From assembly GCF_000718015.1 (NCBI RefSeq), contig NZ_JODY01000034.1:22143-86142 (forward strand): a stretch of 64,000 bases of DNA, read 5' to 3'. This DNA comes from Streptomyces catenulae (GTDB lineage: Bacteria; Actinomycetota; Actinomycetes; Streptomycetales; Streptomycetaceae). Made by a program: the position numbers and the translations under genes. A model generated the notes under the pieces. The model was not told the origin of the DNA. It saw only the letters and a list, made by a program, of their open reading frames with translations, and did no database searches. Below are positions 18,306-27,857 of this stretch, piece by piece (within the stretch, counting starts at the first letter, position 1; each line of letters opens with the position of its first letter).

Positions 18306-21300
18306 ATGCAGATCCGGCTGACCGTCCTGGGGCCGCGCGGCGGCCACCCCGCGCGCGCCTGTGACGTGCTCGTGACGGCCCCCGCCGGGACCGCGCTCGC
18401 GGCGGTGGCCACCTCGCTCGCGGCGGCGGTCGCCGGGCCCGGCGCGGACGCCGGTGGCCCGGTCGTGCTGTACGCCGGGGCCGAGCGGCTCGATCCGCAG
18501 CGGGCGGCGCTCGGCGAGCCGCCGCTGATCGACGGCGCGGTCCTCGCCCTCCAGTCCCCCGGCCCCGATCCCGCGCACGGCCTGCCGCACGGTCCGGCGC
18601 GGCTGCGGGTGGTCTCCGGGCCGGACGCGGGCGGTGTCCATCTGCTGCACGGCGGCCAGATCCGGGTCGGCCGCTCCGCCGACGCCGATGTGCCGCTGGA
18701 CGACCCGGACGTCTCCCGGATGCACTGCGCGGTGACGGTCGAGCCGGACGGCTCCGTCTTCGTCGCCGATCTGCGCTCCACCAACGGCACGACCGTGGAC
18801 GGCGCGGAGGTCACCGGCGGCCCCGCGCGGCTGGGCCCGGGCGCCCTGCTGCGCGTCGGCGAGTCGGCGCTGCTCCTCCAGCCCCCGGCCGCCACCCCCG
18901 ATCCGGCGCTGGCGACGACCCCGGACGGCGAGGGCCATCTGCGGCTGCGCCCGGGCTCCTCGTCCGGGCCCGCCGGTTCCGCGACCGGCGGGCGGGGTCC
19001 CGTGCTTCCCGGGGGCGGCACGGCGCCGACGGTGTACGGCCGGGGCGCGCCCGCGTCCGGCGGCCACGGCGCCCCCGAGGTGTTCGTGCCCGGCAGCCGC
19101 CGCCCGGAGCCGGTGCCGCCCGCCGCCCCGGAGCCGTCCGCCGAGGTCCCGACCGCGTACGGCTATGACGCGTACGGCGTGCGCCGTCCCCACGGCGCGG
19201 CGCCCGAGGACGGTCCGGAGCGGTGCCGGCAGCGGCGGGACACCCCGCTGCACGGCACCCGCCCGGACGCCTTCGGCCCGTCGGACGCCACCTCGTCCGG
19301 GGAGGGCACGCACGGCGGGCAGCTGTCGCTGGCGCCGTCCGACGAGGCGGCGCGGCGGGCCGGGCGGCGCGGCGGGATCGGTGCCTGGGCGCGGCGGCTG
19401 GCCGGGGGCCGCCCGGCGGTGGACGGCCCGGAGGAGCCCGGTGAGCCGGAGCCGCTGGCCGGTGCCGAGGCCACGGCGGAGGCGGCGCCCGCGCCCGTGG
19501 ATCCCCGTGCGGCCGAGCGGTGGCCGGACGCCGCCGCGGTGCTGCTGACGGCGCTCGGCCCCGGGCCGCGCCTGTGGGAGCGGGACCGGGACCATCCGGA
19601 CGCGCTCTCCGTCCGTCTCGGGACGGCCTCGCGCGCCGGGGGCCGGGTGGCGGAGCCGGTCGCCGTGGAGCTGCGGCGGGCCGGTTCGCTGGGGCTGGCC
19701 GGGCCACGGGAGCGGCTGGCCGGGCTGGCGCGTTCGGCCCTGGCCCAGCTGGCCGCGTTGCACGCCCCCGGTGCCCTGGAGATCGTGCTGCTCAGCACGG
19801 ACCGGGCGCGCCCCGCCGAGGAGCGGGCCGCCGACTGGTCGTGGCTGGGCTGGCTGCCGCACGTCCGCCCGGCCCACGGGCAGGACTGCCGGTTGCTGCT
19901 GGCGTACGACCGGGAGCAGGCGGCGGCGCGTACCGCGGAGCTGGTGCGGCGGCTGGACGACGGGCCGCTGGGTCCGGGCTGGGCGAGCGCCGAGCGGGCG
20001 GAGATCGCCGCGGCGGCCGCGCAGCACCGGGGGCCGTTCACCGTGGTGCTGGTCGACGGCGATCTCGGGTCGTCGGCGCTGCGGGAGACCGCGGCGCGGT
20101 TGGCGGCCGGGGGTCCGGCGGCCGGTATCCATCTGCTCTGTCTGGCCGAGACGCCCGCGGCGTCCCCGGCGTTCCCGCTGGCCGCGACGTACGAGGCGGC
20201 CCGGGTGGCGTCGCCCGCGTTCGGGGAGTGCGGGGCGGTCGCGGTGCTCAGCGGCGATGTGGCGACGGCGCTGCGGGTGGTCCAGCCCGGTTCGGGGCCG
20301 AACGGCACGGTCGCCACGTTGGACGCGGTCTCGGGTGCCTGGGCGGAGCGGTTCGCGCGGGCGCTGGCGCCGCTGCGCGAGACCGACGCGGCGGCCGGTG
20401 ACCGGGCGGCGCCCCGGGTGGCGGCGCCGCTGCCCGACTCCTCCCGGCTGCTGGACGAGTTGGGGCTGGCCCGCGCCACCCCGGCGTCGCTGCTGGCCCG
20501 GTGGGCGGCGGCGCTCGACGGCGGGGCGTCCGGGGCGGCGGCGGTGCTCGGCGCCGGGCCGCACGGTCCGCTCGCCGCCGATCTCGCCGCCGACGGCGGC
20601 CCGCTGCTGCTCGACGGCGCGCCGGGCACCGGCAAGACGGAGCTGCTGCGGTCGCTGGCCGCCTCGCTGGCCGCCGCCGACCGGCCCGATCTGCTGTCGT
20701 TGGTGCTGGTGGACGGCGGCGGCACGGAGCGCGGTGAGGGGCTGCGGCTCTGCACCGAGCTGCCGCACGTCACCACGTATCTGGCGGCATCGGACCCGGT
20801 ACGGATGCGGGAGTTCGCGCAGGCGCTGTCGTCGGAGCTGAAGCGGCGGGCGGAGGTTCTGGGCGGGATGCCGTTCGCGCAGTGGCGGGCGAAGCATCTG
20901 CCCGCGCCGCGGATCGTCGCGCAGCGGCGGACGCCCGAGGGTGCCGAGCCGGATCCGTCGACCACCGGCACGCTGCGGCTGCGGTCGCGCGGCGGGGCGC
21001 CGTCCGGGGAGGCGGCGCCGGACGTGGCGCCGATGCCCCGGCTGTTCGTGCTGGTCGACGACTTCGACGCGCTGGTGGCGCCCGCGCTGGGCAGTACGGG
21101 CCGCCCGGCGGCGGGTTCGGTGGTGCGGGCGCTGGAGGCGGTGGCGCGGGCCGGTGCGGAGCTGGGCGTCCATCTGATCGCCGCGACGGGCCATCCGGAG
21201 CGGACGGCGGAGACGGCGACCGGCGCGCGGGCCGCGCTGCGGGTCGTGCTGGGCGAGCCGGAGGATCCGTCGGAGCCGGTCCCGGCGGGCCGCGGGGTGC

Positions 21301-21545
21301 TGCACCGCACCCGTGACGGTTCGGCGACGCCGTTCCAGGCGGGCCGGGTGACCGGCCGGATACCGCGGACGGCCACGCTCCGCCCGACGGTCGTCCCCCT
21401 GGAGTGGTCCCGGATGGGCGACCCGCCGACCCGCCGCCCGCTGCGCGAGCTGGGCAACGGCCCCACGGACCTGGCCCTGCTGGCCAGTGCCCTGCAGCGC
21501 GCCGCCCAGTCCCTGGGGGCGGCGGAGGGCCCGCCACTGGTGTGA
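18306..21545 (+). CDS. FHA-domain FtsK/SpoIIIE-family (EssC/EccC-like) ATPase
   Basis: Encodes about 1079 residues. Residues 1-90 form a small beta-rich domain; residues about 97-190 form an FHA domain with the phosphothreonine-binding pattern VGRSADAD...SRMHCAV...STNGT. A disordered, acidic linker with scattered GYDAYG follows to about residue 390. Next comes an EssC-like region (PVAVELRRAGSLGLAGPRERL, then WLGWLPHVRP). The FtsK ATPase has Walker A GAPGTGKTE near residue 770 and Walker B LFVLVDDFDAL near 920. Only one intact Walker A is seen, against two or three in ESX motors, and no WXG100 or other ESX genes are nearby. A TTG at 18297 with closer AGAAGGGA is a possible earlier start. Confidence 0.85.
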   Translation: MQIRLTVLGPRGGHPARACDVLVTAPAGTALAAVATSLAAAVAGPGADAGGPVVLYAGAERLDPQRAALGEPPLIDGAVLALQSPGPDPAHGLPHGPARLRVVSGPDAGGVHLLHGGQIRVGRSADADVPLDDPDVSRMHCAVTVEPDGSVFVADLRSTNGTTVDGAEVTGGPARLGPGALLRVGESALLLQPPAATPDPALATTPDGEGHLRLRPGSSSGPAGSATGGRGPVLPGGGTAPTVYGRGAPASGGHGAPEVFVPGSRRPEPVPPAAPEPSAEVPTAYGYDAYGVRRPHGAAPEDGPERCRQRRDTPLHGTRPDAFGPSDATSSGEGTHGGQLSLAPSDEAARRAGRRGGIGAWARRLAGGRPAVDGPEEPGEPEPLAGAEATAEAAPAPVDPRAAERWPDAAAVLLTALGPGPRLWERDRDHPDALSVRLGTASRAGGRVAEPVAVELRRAGSLGLAGPRERLAGLARSALAQLAALHAPGALEIVLLSTDRARPAEERAADWSWLGWLPHVRPAHGQDCRLLLAYDREQAAARTAELVRRLDDGPLGPGWASAERAEIAAAAAQHRGPFTVVLVDGDLGSSALRETAARLAAGGPAAGIHLLCLAETPAASPAFPLAATYEAARVASPAFGECGAVAVLSGDVATALRVVQPGSGPNGTVATLDAVSGAWAERFARALAPLRETDAAAGDRAAPRVAAPLPDSSRLLDELGLARATPASLLARWAAALDGGASGAAAVLGAGPHGPLAADLAADGGPLLLDGAPGTGKTELLRSLAASLAAADRPDLLSLVLVDGGGTERGEGLRLCTELPHVTTYLAASDPVRMREFAQALSSELKRRAEVLGGMPFAQWRAKHLPAPRIVAQRRTPEGAEPDPSTTGTLRLRSRGGAPSGEAAPDVAPMPRLFVLVDDFDALVAPALGSTGRPAAGSVVRALEAVARAGAELGVHLIAATGHPERTAETATGARAALRVVLGEPEDPSEPVPAGRGVLHRTRDGSATPFQAGRVTGRIPRTATLRPTVVPLEWSRMGDPPTRRPLRELGNGPTDLALLASALQRAAQSLGAAEGPPLV

Positions 21546-21550
21546 GACGC

Positions 21551-21572
21551 GGGCGGGGCTCCGGCCCCGCCC
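21551..21572. terminator. Hairpin terminator after the FHA-FtsK gene
   Basis: GGGCGGGGC-TCCG-GCCCCGCCC, nine base pairs with a four-base loop, beginning 6 bp after the stop codon. There is no T-tract, which is normal for high-GC actinobacteria. Confidence 0.7.
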
Positions 21573-21599
21573 GTGCTCGTAACTCCCCTGCGCCGACCG

Positions 21600-21630
21600 G
21601 TCAACTCGCCGCCTTCTCAAGGGAGTTGAC
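21600..21630. promoter_or_regulatory. Inverted repeat GTCAACTC...GAGTTGAC upstream of methyltransferase
   Basis: Perfect 8-bp arms separated by 15 bases, about 215 bp before the methyltransferase start and past the preceding terminator. It could be an operator for the downstream gene. AACTCCC/GGGAGTT further extends the local symmetry. Evidence is symmetry alone. Confidence 0.35.
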
Positions 21631-21846
21631 GAGGAGCAGGGGCGGCCTCGCGGTCCCGTACCCCCGCGCGGTTCCGCCGTCCGACGCGCCCCCGTCCACC
21701 GGTTCCGTACGCCCCATTTTTCGCCACCTTCCGTTCACTTCGCGCCGCCTACGATGACGGCGCGCCGCGGCGGCGGGGTCCTGGCACCGTCGCGCGCCGC
21801 AGGCCGTAACGCCGTCGGATTCCCGACCGTCTGGAGACGGACGCCC

Positions 21847-22773
21847 ATGACTGCTCCCCTCGCGGACCACCGTGCACCGCTTCCGCGCCCCACCCGGCTC
21901 TCCGAGGTCAAGGGGTGGTTCTTCACCGCCGATCAACTGCTCTTCGACTGGTTCCTGGCCCATCAGCAGGCCGCCGGGCACCGCGGTGACCTGCTCGAAC
22001 TCGGCGCCTATCTGGGCAGGAGCGCGATCTTCCTGGGCGCGCGGCTCGGGGACGGCGAGCGGTTCACCGTCTGCGATCTGTTCGACTCGCCCGCCGAGGA
22101 CGCCTCGAACACGGAGGAGATGGCGAAGTCCTACGCGACGCTGACCCGCCGCGCCTTCGAGGCCAACTACCTCGCCTTCCACGACACGCTGCCGGACATC
22201 GTCCAGGACCTCAGCTCACGGGTGCGCGACCACGTCGCGGACGGCAGCGTCCGCTTCGCCCACATCGACGCCTCGCACCTGTACGAGCACGTCCACGGCG
22301 ACATCCTCGCCGTCCGCTCCCTGCTCACCGGCACCGGCGTCGTGGTGCTGGACGACTTCCGCGCCGAGCACTGCCCGGGGGTGGCCGCGGCGACCTGGCA
22401 GGCGGTGACCAACGAGGGGCTGCACCCGGTGTGCATCACCGGCACCAAGTTCTACGGCACCTGGGGCGACCCGGAGCCGCTGCGGACGGCGCTGCTGGCG
22501 TGGCTGGCCGGGCGGGAGGGTGTCTGGCACGAGGTGCAGCAGGTCAACGGCGCGCCGCTGATCCGGATCAGCGCGAAGGACGCACGGGAACCGGCGCACC
22601 CGGTCTCCCGGTACCGCCCGGCCCAGGGCACCCGGGCGCCGGAGCACGTACCGGCGGCCGGGCGGCGGGGTCCGGCGCGGGGACCGTTGCGGCGGCTGGC
22701 GGCGGACTGGCTGCCACCGGCGGTCACCCGGGCGCTGGTGGCGGCGCGGCGGCAGCGGGCGGCGCGCCGCTGA
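21847..22773 (+). CDS. Class I SAM-dependent methyltransferase (TylF/Methyltransf_24 type)
   Basis: Encodes 308 residues. Motif I is degenerate but recognisable as LLELGAYLGRSAIFLGARL (residues about 49-67), followed by VCDLFD (acidic loop), FAHIDASHLYEHVHGDI and GVVVLDDFRAEHCPG, the metal- and substrate-binding pattern of this family, in which HIDxxHxYxxVxxD is typical. The C-terminal about 60 residues are basic and disordered. It opens the wall-glycopolymer region and converges on another methyltransferase; it may modify a sugar of that polymer, which is inference from context. Confidence 0.8.
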   Translation: MTAPLADHRAPLPRPTRLSEVKGWFFTADQLLFDWFLAHQQAAGHRGDLLELGAYLGRSAIFLGARLGDGERFTVCDLFDSPAEDASNTEEMAKSYATLTRRAFEANYLAFHDTLPDIVQDLSSRVRDHVADGSVRFAHIDASHLYEHVHGDILAVRSLLTGTGVVVLDDFRAEHCPGVAAATWQAVTNEGLHPVCITGTKFYGTWGDPEPLRTALLAWLAGREGVWHEVQQVNGAPLIRISAKDAREPAHPVSRYRPAQGTRAPEHVPAAGRRGPARGPLRRLAADWLPPAVTRALVAARRQRAARR

Positions 22774-22776
22774 GCG

Positions 22777-22850
22777 CCCCGGCGCGCCCCCGGCCCGGCC
22801 CGGCGCGCGCGGCCGTCCGCGCGCCCCTCGGGGGCCGGGGCGCGCCCCGC
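22777..22850. terminator. Nested hairpin terminator between convergent methyltransferase genes
   Basis: An inner perfect hairpin GCGCGCGG-CCGT-CCGCGCGC (22805-22824) lies inside a longer outer pairing of GGCGCGCCCCCGGCCC with its near-complement at 22831-22846. It fills the whole gap between the two convergent stop codons. Confidence 0.65.
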
Positions 22851-22854
22851 GGGC

Positions 22855-23544
22855 TCAGCCCGGCAGCCGCTCCGTCGGCACCCGCGCGGCCAGTACGAAC
22901 GCGTTGGCGCCCAGGACCTTCCCGGCGGGGCGGGGCAGCGGGAAGGAGTAGGTGCGGCGGACCGAGAGACCGGCGGATTCGGCGTAGGCGCGCAGCAGCG
23001 TGAAGTCGGTGAACCGTCCGGCGCCGCGGTGCCCGGCCTCCTGCGGGGTGATCAGCACGACGCCGCCGCCCGGCCGTACGTACGGCAGATAGGCCCGCAG
23101 CAGACCCTCGACCTGTTCGTCGTCGAGGTGCTGGAGGACCTGTGCGGACAGCAGTGTGTCGAAGCCGCCGGGCCGGGCGTGGGCGCTGGTGAGGAAGGCG
23201 TCGGCGGTGTACGCGGTCAGACCGCGGGCGCGGCAGATGTCGGCGGAGTGCGCGTCGTGGGCGATCCCGACGCTGCCCGGTGCGCACCCGGCCAGGGTGT
23301 CGCCGGTGCCGCAGCCGATGTCCAGCACCCGCCCGGCGCCGATGCGGCGCAGCGCCCGGCGGTAGGGCGCCCGCGGCACCCGCAGCCAGGGCAGCAGCGG
23401 CCGCGGGGTGTCCAGTGCGCGGGGCGGCGGGTCGGTGCGGACCGGCGGGGCGGCGTCCGCGGTGCGGCGGGAGGCCGGTGTCCGGCGGGCGGCGGGAGCG
23501 GTGGGGGCGGCGGGGGTTTCGGTCCGTCCGGGCATCCCGGGCAT
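22855..23544 (-). CDS. Class I SAM-dependent methyltransferase (Methyltransf_11/25 type)
   Basis: About 229 residues from the ATG at 23544, preceded by AAAGGTGA; a GTG nine bases upstream is an alternative. After about 65 low-complexity residues comes motif I VLDIGCGTGDTL, then FDTLLSAQVLQHLDDEQV (motif II/post-I) and VRPGGGVVLITPQE. The C-terminal half is compact, with a final beta segment FPLPRPAGKVLGANAFVLAAR. It is divergent from the large glycosyltransferase gene and probably modifies a small molecule or a sugar intermediate; the substrate is not evident. Confidence 0.8.
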   Translation of the reverse strand: MPGMPGRTETPAAPTAPAARRTPASRRTADAAPPVRTDPPPRALDTPRPLLPWLRVPRAPYRRALRRIGAGRVLDIGCGTGDTLAGCAPGSVGIAHDAHSADICRARGLTAYTADAFLTSAHARPGGFDTLLSAQVLQHLDDEQVEGLLRAYLPYVRPGGGVVLITPQEAGHRGAGRFTDFTLLRAYAESAGLSVRRTYSFPLPRPAGKVLGANAFVLAARVPTERLPG

Positions 23545-23924
23545 CGAGGTCACCTTTCCCTGGGGGCCCGGCGCGCGCCGGGCCCGCTACGGCATCGGCT
23601 CCGGTCTACGGCATCGCCCCGGGCCACGGCGCACACCACGCCGACCGGGGGCGGGCGGTCCCCGGCACGGCGGCGTCGGGAGCCCGCGACCACGGGGCGC
23701 CCGGGGCGGCGGCGCCCGCGTCCTCCCGGGGCCGGGGCCCGCGTCCCTCCCGGGGCCCGCCATCACCGGCCCCTCACCCTTTCAGCGCAGATCCGGTGAC
23801 CGGGGCGGCGCCGGGTGAGTTGTCCACCTCAGTACCCCGCCCCGGTTCCGGCGCGGTGTTCCGGTGCCGGACCGCACGGTTCCGGGCCGCCCGGGTTCCC
23901 CGTTCGGAAAGGCTGGTCGCGCGC
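23545..23924. other. 380-bp divergent intergenic region
   Basis: No gene is recognised between the methyltransferase and the first glycosyltransferase-TagF fusion. It should contain both promoters; no strong operator or hairpin was found. Confidence 0.5.
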
Positions 23925-26900
23925 ATGAAGCCACGGCTCACCGTCGTCGTCCCGGTGCACCGCACCGCAGGGCCCCTGCGGCACACCGAGGAGTGCCTGG
24001 AGTCGATCGCGGCGCAGACCCCGGCCACGCTCGATGTGGTGATGGTGGACGGCGCGCCCGCACCGGACGGGCCCGGCGCCGCGCTGGCCCGCCGGTTCAC
24101 CGCCCGCGACCCGCGCTTCCGGCTGGTCCGCGCCGCCGGTGCGGGCCCCGGCGCGGCCCGTGACGCCGGGGCCCGGCACGCCTACCCGGACACGCCGTAC
24201 CTCGCCTTCCCCGGGCCCGACGACCTCCTGCTGCCGCGCGCGTACGAGGAGCTGACCGCGGCGCTCGACGCGTCCGGCGCGGATCTGGCGACCGGCGGCG
24301 TCCGGCTGCTCGGGGCGGACGGGCGGCCCGCGGCGCGGCAACCGGCCGACCGGACCGGCGCGACCCGCACCCACATCGCCGAGGACCGGACGCTGCTGTC
24401 CGACACCACCGCGACCAACAAGGTCTTCCGGCGCGCCTTCTGGGACCGCCACCGACTCGCCTTCCCGGAGGGCGGCAGCTGCGACGACGCGGTGGTGACG
24501 GTGCCCGCGCACTTCCTCGCCGACGCCGTCGACGTGCTGCGCGCCCCCGTCTGCCGCCTGCGGACGCCCGGCGACGGGGAGCGGCCGCTGCCGGACGTGC
24601 GGACGGTCACCGAGCGGTTCGCGGCGCTCGCCCGGGTCGGGGAATTCCTGGCCGACCCGGCGCGCACCCGCGGGGTGTCCCTGCGCGCGGAGTACGACCG
24701 GGCGCAGCTCACCGAGGGTCTGGACGACCTCCTCGGGGCGCTGCCCGGCGCCGCGCCGGAGGTCCGCACCGCGTTCCTGGAACAGGCCCGCGACTATCTC
24801 TCCGGGGTCGCCCCGCAGCTGCCGGCGGCGCTCCCGGTGGAGCGGCGGATGCTCTGGTACCTCGTACGGGCCGGGCGGCCGGAGGAGTTGTTGCGGCTGC
24901 TGGCGTACCGGCGGCGGCAGGAGGCGGCGTTCCTGGTCACCGGGGTGCCGCTGCGCCGCCGGGCCGCGCTGCCGCTGGACCCGCCGCTGCGGCTGCCGTC
25001 CGCCGTGACCCGGCTGGGCCGCGACGACTTCCCCGTACGGGCCCACCTCCAGGAGGCGGTCTGGCGCGACGGGCTGCTGTTCCTGCGGGGCTACGCGTAC
25101 ATCCGTAACCTCGGCGCGCCGCACCGGCACAGCTATCTGGGGACGCTGGTGCTGGCGCAGGGGCGGCGGCGGATCGTGCTGCCGCTGCGCCCGGTGGAGT
25201 CGGCGGCGGCGACCGCCGAGTCCGGTCAGGGGCTGCACTGTTACGACTGGTCGGGGTTCGAGGTGGTGCTCGATCCGCGGCGGCTGCGGCGGCTCGGCCG
25301 CTGGCAGGAGGGCGACTGGCGGGTCACCGTCACCCGCACCGCGGCGGGCCTGGTGCGCACCTCGGGGCTGCGCCCGCCGGAGTCCGGCACCTCGCCGCGC
25401 ACCTACGACACCGGGCAGGGCGTCCGGGTCACGCCCCGGTACGCGGACGGGCTGCTGCGGCTGACGGTGGAGCCTATCGGCTACCGGCTGACCGCCCGGG
25501 AGACGAGCGGCGGCGCCCTCTGTCTGACGGTCGCCGCGCCGCCCGGCGCCGCCGCCCCCACCGCCCTGCGGCTGACCGACACGGAGACCGGCACCGTCGT
25601 GTCGTTCCCGACCCGGCCACCGCTGCCGGACGCCCCGGAGGACCGCGCGGAGGGGCCCGAGGGGGGCGCGCGGGAGGACGCGGGCGCCCCTGAGGGAGAG
25701 GGCCCGGGCGGCCCGGAGGGGGCGGACGGCGCCGCGCCGCGGGACGGGGCGGCGGACGCGGCGGACGCGGACGCCCCGGCCCCGCGGACCGCCGACGCCG
25801 CCGCCACCGACGCCCCGCCCGCCCAGGCCACGGACGCCGCCCCCACCCCGCACCCCGTAGGTGCCGTCCCGGATCCCACTCCCCCGCCGCCGTGGAAGCG
25901 CCGTCGTCCCGCCGCCGGGCACACCGTGCGGATCCTCCCGGACCCGGTGGCCGCCGCCCGGCCCGTACCGGGCGACGCGGCGGGCGGCGCACCCGGCGCT
26001 GCGCACGCGCCCGCCCCCTCCGCCACCTGGGCGGTGCGGCTGGTCCTCCCCGGTGGTGCGACCGCGCCCGTCGCCTGTTCGCCGACGCTGGCGCCGCTCG
26101 CGCTGCCGCCGGTGCACGGCCGGGAACTGGTCTGCGCGGGGAGCGCCGCCGGGCATCTGGTGGTGCACGACCGCGTCCCGCAGCCGTACGCGGACCGCGT
26201 CGTGTGGCGGATCGACGGGACGCTGCTGCTGGCCGGGGTGTTGCCCACGGCGGCGCCGCCCGCCACCGAACTGGTCCTCGCCCACACCGCGCACGCCGCC
26301 GAGTGGGCCTTCCCCACCACCCACGACGGCGAGCGGTTCCACTGCGCGCTGCCGCTGGCCACACTGCCGTCGCCGGGCGGACCGCTGCCGCTGCCCGCCG
26401 GGCGCTGGGCGGTGCGGCTGCGGGCGGCGGGCACCGACACCCCGGACGTGCCGGTCCGCTTCGCGCCGTCCGTCCTCGACGGGCTGCCCGCCTCCCGCGC
26501 GGTCCGCGGCAAGCCGTTCACCCTCGACCGGCGCGACCACGACGAGGTGTTCCTCACCACCGGGGCGACGCTGCCGGTCACCGATCGGGGACCGTACCGG
26601 CGGCGGGTGCTGCGCGAGACGCACTACCCGCTGCACCGCGGGCGCCCGCTGCGCGACGCGATCCTCTACAGCAGCTTCGGCGGCCGCGCCTACGGCGACT
26701 CGCCGCGCGCCGTCCACGAGGAGCTGGTCCGCCGCGGGATGGGCGCGGAGCACCTGTGGGCGGTGCGCGACGGGCAGACCGCCGTGCCGGACTCCGCGCG
26801 CGCCGTCGTCGTGGGCAGCGCCGAGTGGCACGGCGCGCTGGCGCACAGCCGCTGGGTGATCGCCAACACCCAGCTGCCGGACTTCTTCCGCCGCCGCCAG

Positions 26901-27710
26901 GGCCAGTTGGTCGTCCAGACCTGGCACGGCACCCCGCTGCGGCGGATCGGCGCGGAGCCGCACGGCGTCCACGGGCCGACGTCCCCGGAGGCGGCCCGGC
27001 AGTGGAGCGTGCTGCTCTCACCCAACGCGCACAGCACGCCCGTGCTGCGCGAGGCGCTCGGCTTCCCCGGCGAGCCGCTGGAGAGCGGGCTGCCGCGCAC
27101 CGACGCGTTCTTCGCCCCGGACCGGGCGGAGCGCGCCGCGGCGGTCCGCGCCCGGCTCGGCGTCGACGACGGCCGCACCGTCGTCCTGTACGCCCCGGCC
27201 GTCCGCGGCCACCTCGCCTACGACCGCCACCACCACCGGCTCCATCTGCCGCTGGACCTGGACGCGGCCCGGCGGGCGCTCGGCGACGACCACGCGCTGC
27301 TGGTCCGCGGGCACCCGCTGGTCGCCGACCGGCTCCCGGCCCGCCATGCGCCCTTCGCCGTCGACGTCACCGCGTACCCGGACACCACCGAGCTGCTGCT
27401 CGCCGCGGACGTGCTGGTCACCGACTACTCCTCGCTCGCCGCCGACTTCGCGAACACCGGCCGCCCGATGCTCTTCCTCACCCCCGACCTGCCGTACTAC
27501 CGCGACACGCTGCGCGGCTTCACCGTCGACTTCGAGGCGGTGGCGCCGGGCCCGCAGCTCGGCTCCACCGGGGAGCTGATCGACGCGCTGCGCGACCTGG
27601 ACGCGGTCGCCCGGGCGGGCGCGGGGGCGTACCGGCGGTTCCGGGAGACGTTCTGCCACCGCGACGACGGGGCCGCCGCGACGCGCGCCGCGGATCTGCT
27701 GCTGCGGTGA
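23925..27710 (+). CDS. Bifunctional family 2 glycosyltransferase / CDP-glycerol glycerophosphotransferase (TagF-like)
   Basis: Encodes 1261 residues from the ATG at 23925 (GGAAAGG upstream). Residues 1-220 are a GT2 domain, beginning LTVVVPVHRTAGPL; the usual DSDD diphosphate-binding motif reads GPDD here (YLAFPGPDDLL). Residues about 350-560 are a beta-rich middle domain. Residues about 565-670 are an Ala/Pro/Asp-rich linker unlike the paralogues. The TagF domain runs from about 910 (YSSFGGRAYGDSPRAVHEELVRRG) with the key histidine motif QTWHGTPLRRIG, LVRGHPLV and VTDYSSLAADFA. The TagF half would polymerise glycerol-phosphate from CDP-glycerol at the membrane. Confidence 0.88.
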   Translation: MKPRLTVVVPVHRTAGPLRHTEECLESIAAQTPATLDVVMVDGAPAPDGPGAALARRFTARDPRFRLVRAAGAGPGAARDAGARHAYPDTPYLAFPGPDDLLLPRAYEELTAALDASGADLATGGVRLLGADGRPAARQPADRTGATRTHIAEDRTLLSDTTATNKVFRRAFWDRHRLAFPEGGSCDDAVVTVPAHFLADAVDVLRAPVCRLRTPGDGERPLPDVRTVTERFAALARVGEFLADPARTRGVSLRAEYDRAQLTEGLDDLLGALPGAAPEVRTAFLEQARDYLSGVAPQLPAALPVERRMLWYLVRAGRPEELLRLLAYRRRQEAAFLVTGVPLRRRAALPLDPPLRLPSAVTRLGRDDFPVRAHLQEAVWRDGLLFLRGYAYIRNLGAPHRHSYLGTLVLAQGRRRIVLPLRPVESAAATAESGQGLHCYDWSGFEVVLDPRRLRRLGRWQEGDWRVTVTRTAAGLVRTSGLRPPESGTSPRTYDTGQGVRVTPRYADGLLRLTVEPIGYRLTARETSGGALCLTVAAPPGAAAPTALRLTDTETGTVVSFPTRPPLPDAPEDRAEGPEGGAREDAGAPEGEGPGGPEGADGAAPRDGAADAADADAPAPRTADAAATDAPPAQATDAAPTPHPVGAVPDPTPPPPWKRRRPAAGHTVRILPDPVAAARPVPGDAAGGAPGAAHAPAPSATWAVRLVLPGGATAPVACSPTLAPLALPPVHGRELVCAGSAAGHLVVHDRVPQPYADRVVWRIDGTLLLAGVLPTAAPPATELVLAHTAHAAEWAFPTTHDGERFHCALPLATLPSPGGPLPLPAGRWAVRLRAAGTDTPDVPVRFAPSVLDGLPASRAVRGKPFTLDRRDHDEVFLTTGATLPVTDRGPYRRRVLRETHYPLHRGRPLRDAILYSSFGGRAYGDSPRAVHEELVRRGMGAEHLWAVRDGQTAVPDSARAVVVGSAEWHGALAHSRWVIANTQLPDFFRRRQGQLVVQTWHGTPLRRIGAEPHGVHGPTSPEAARQWSVLLSPNAHSTPVLREALGFPGEPLESGLPRTDAFFAPDRAERAAAVRARLGVDDGRTVVLYAPAVRGHLAYDRHHHRLHLPLDLDAARRALGDDHALLVRGHPLVADRLPARHAPFAVDVTAYPDTTELLLAADVLVTDYSSLAADFANTGRPMLFLTPDLPYYRDTLRGFTVDFEAVAPGPQLGSTGELIDALRDLDAVARAGAGAYRRFRETFCHRDDGAAATRAADLLLR

Positions 27711-27857
27711 GCGGAGGTGTCCGGCGGCGGTCGGGACGGTGGAGGTTCGGCGGACACCGGCATCGGACGGCGGGACCGTCGTTACACCGGTGTACGGGCG
27801 CTCCGACCGCGCCAAGCAGCCGCCAACACCGGATGTCCCACCCGTTAACGGACGGCA

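Noticed and set aside
18117..21620. Long minus-strand open frames across the FHA-FtsK gene
   Set aside because: Antisense shadows of a plus-strand gene with FHA and Walker motifs; they show Ser/Pro/Arg-rich translations and no ribosome binding site.
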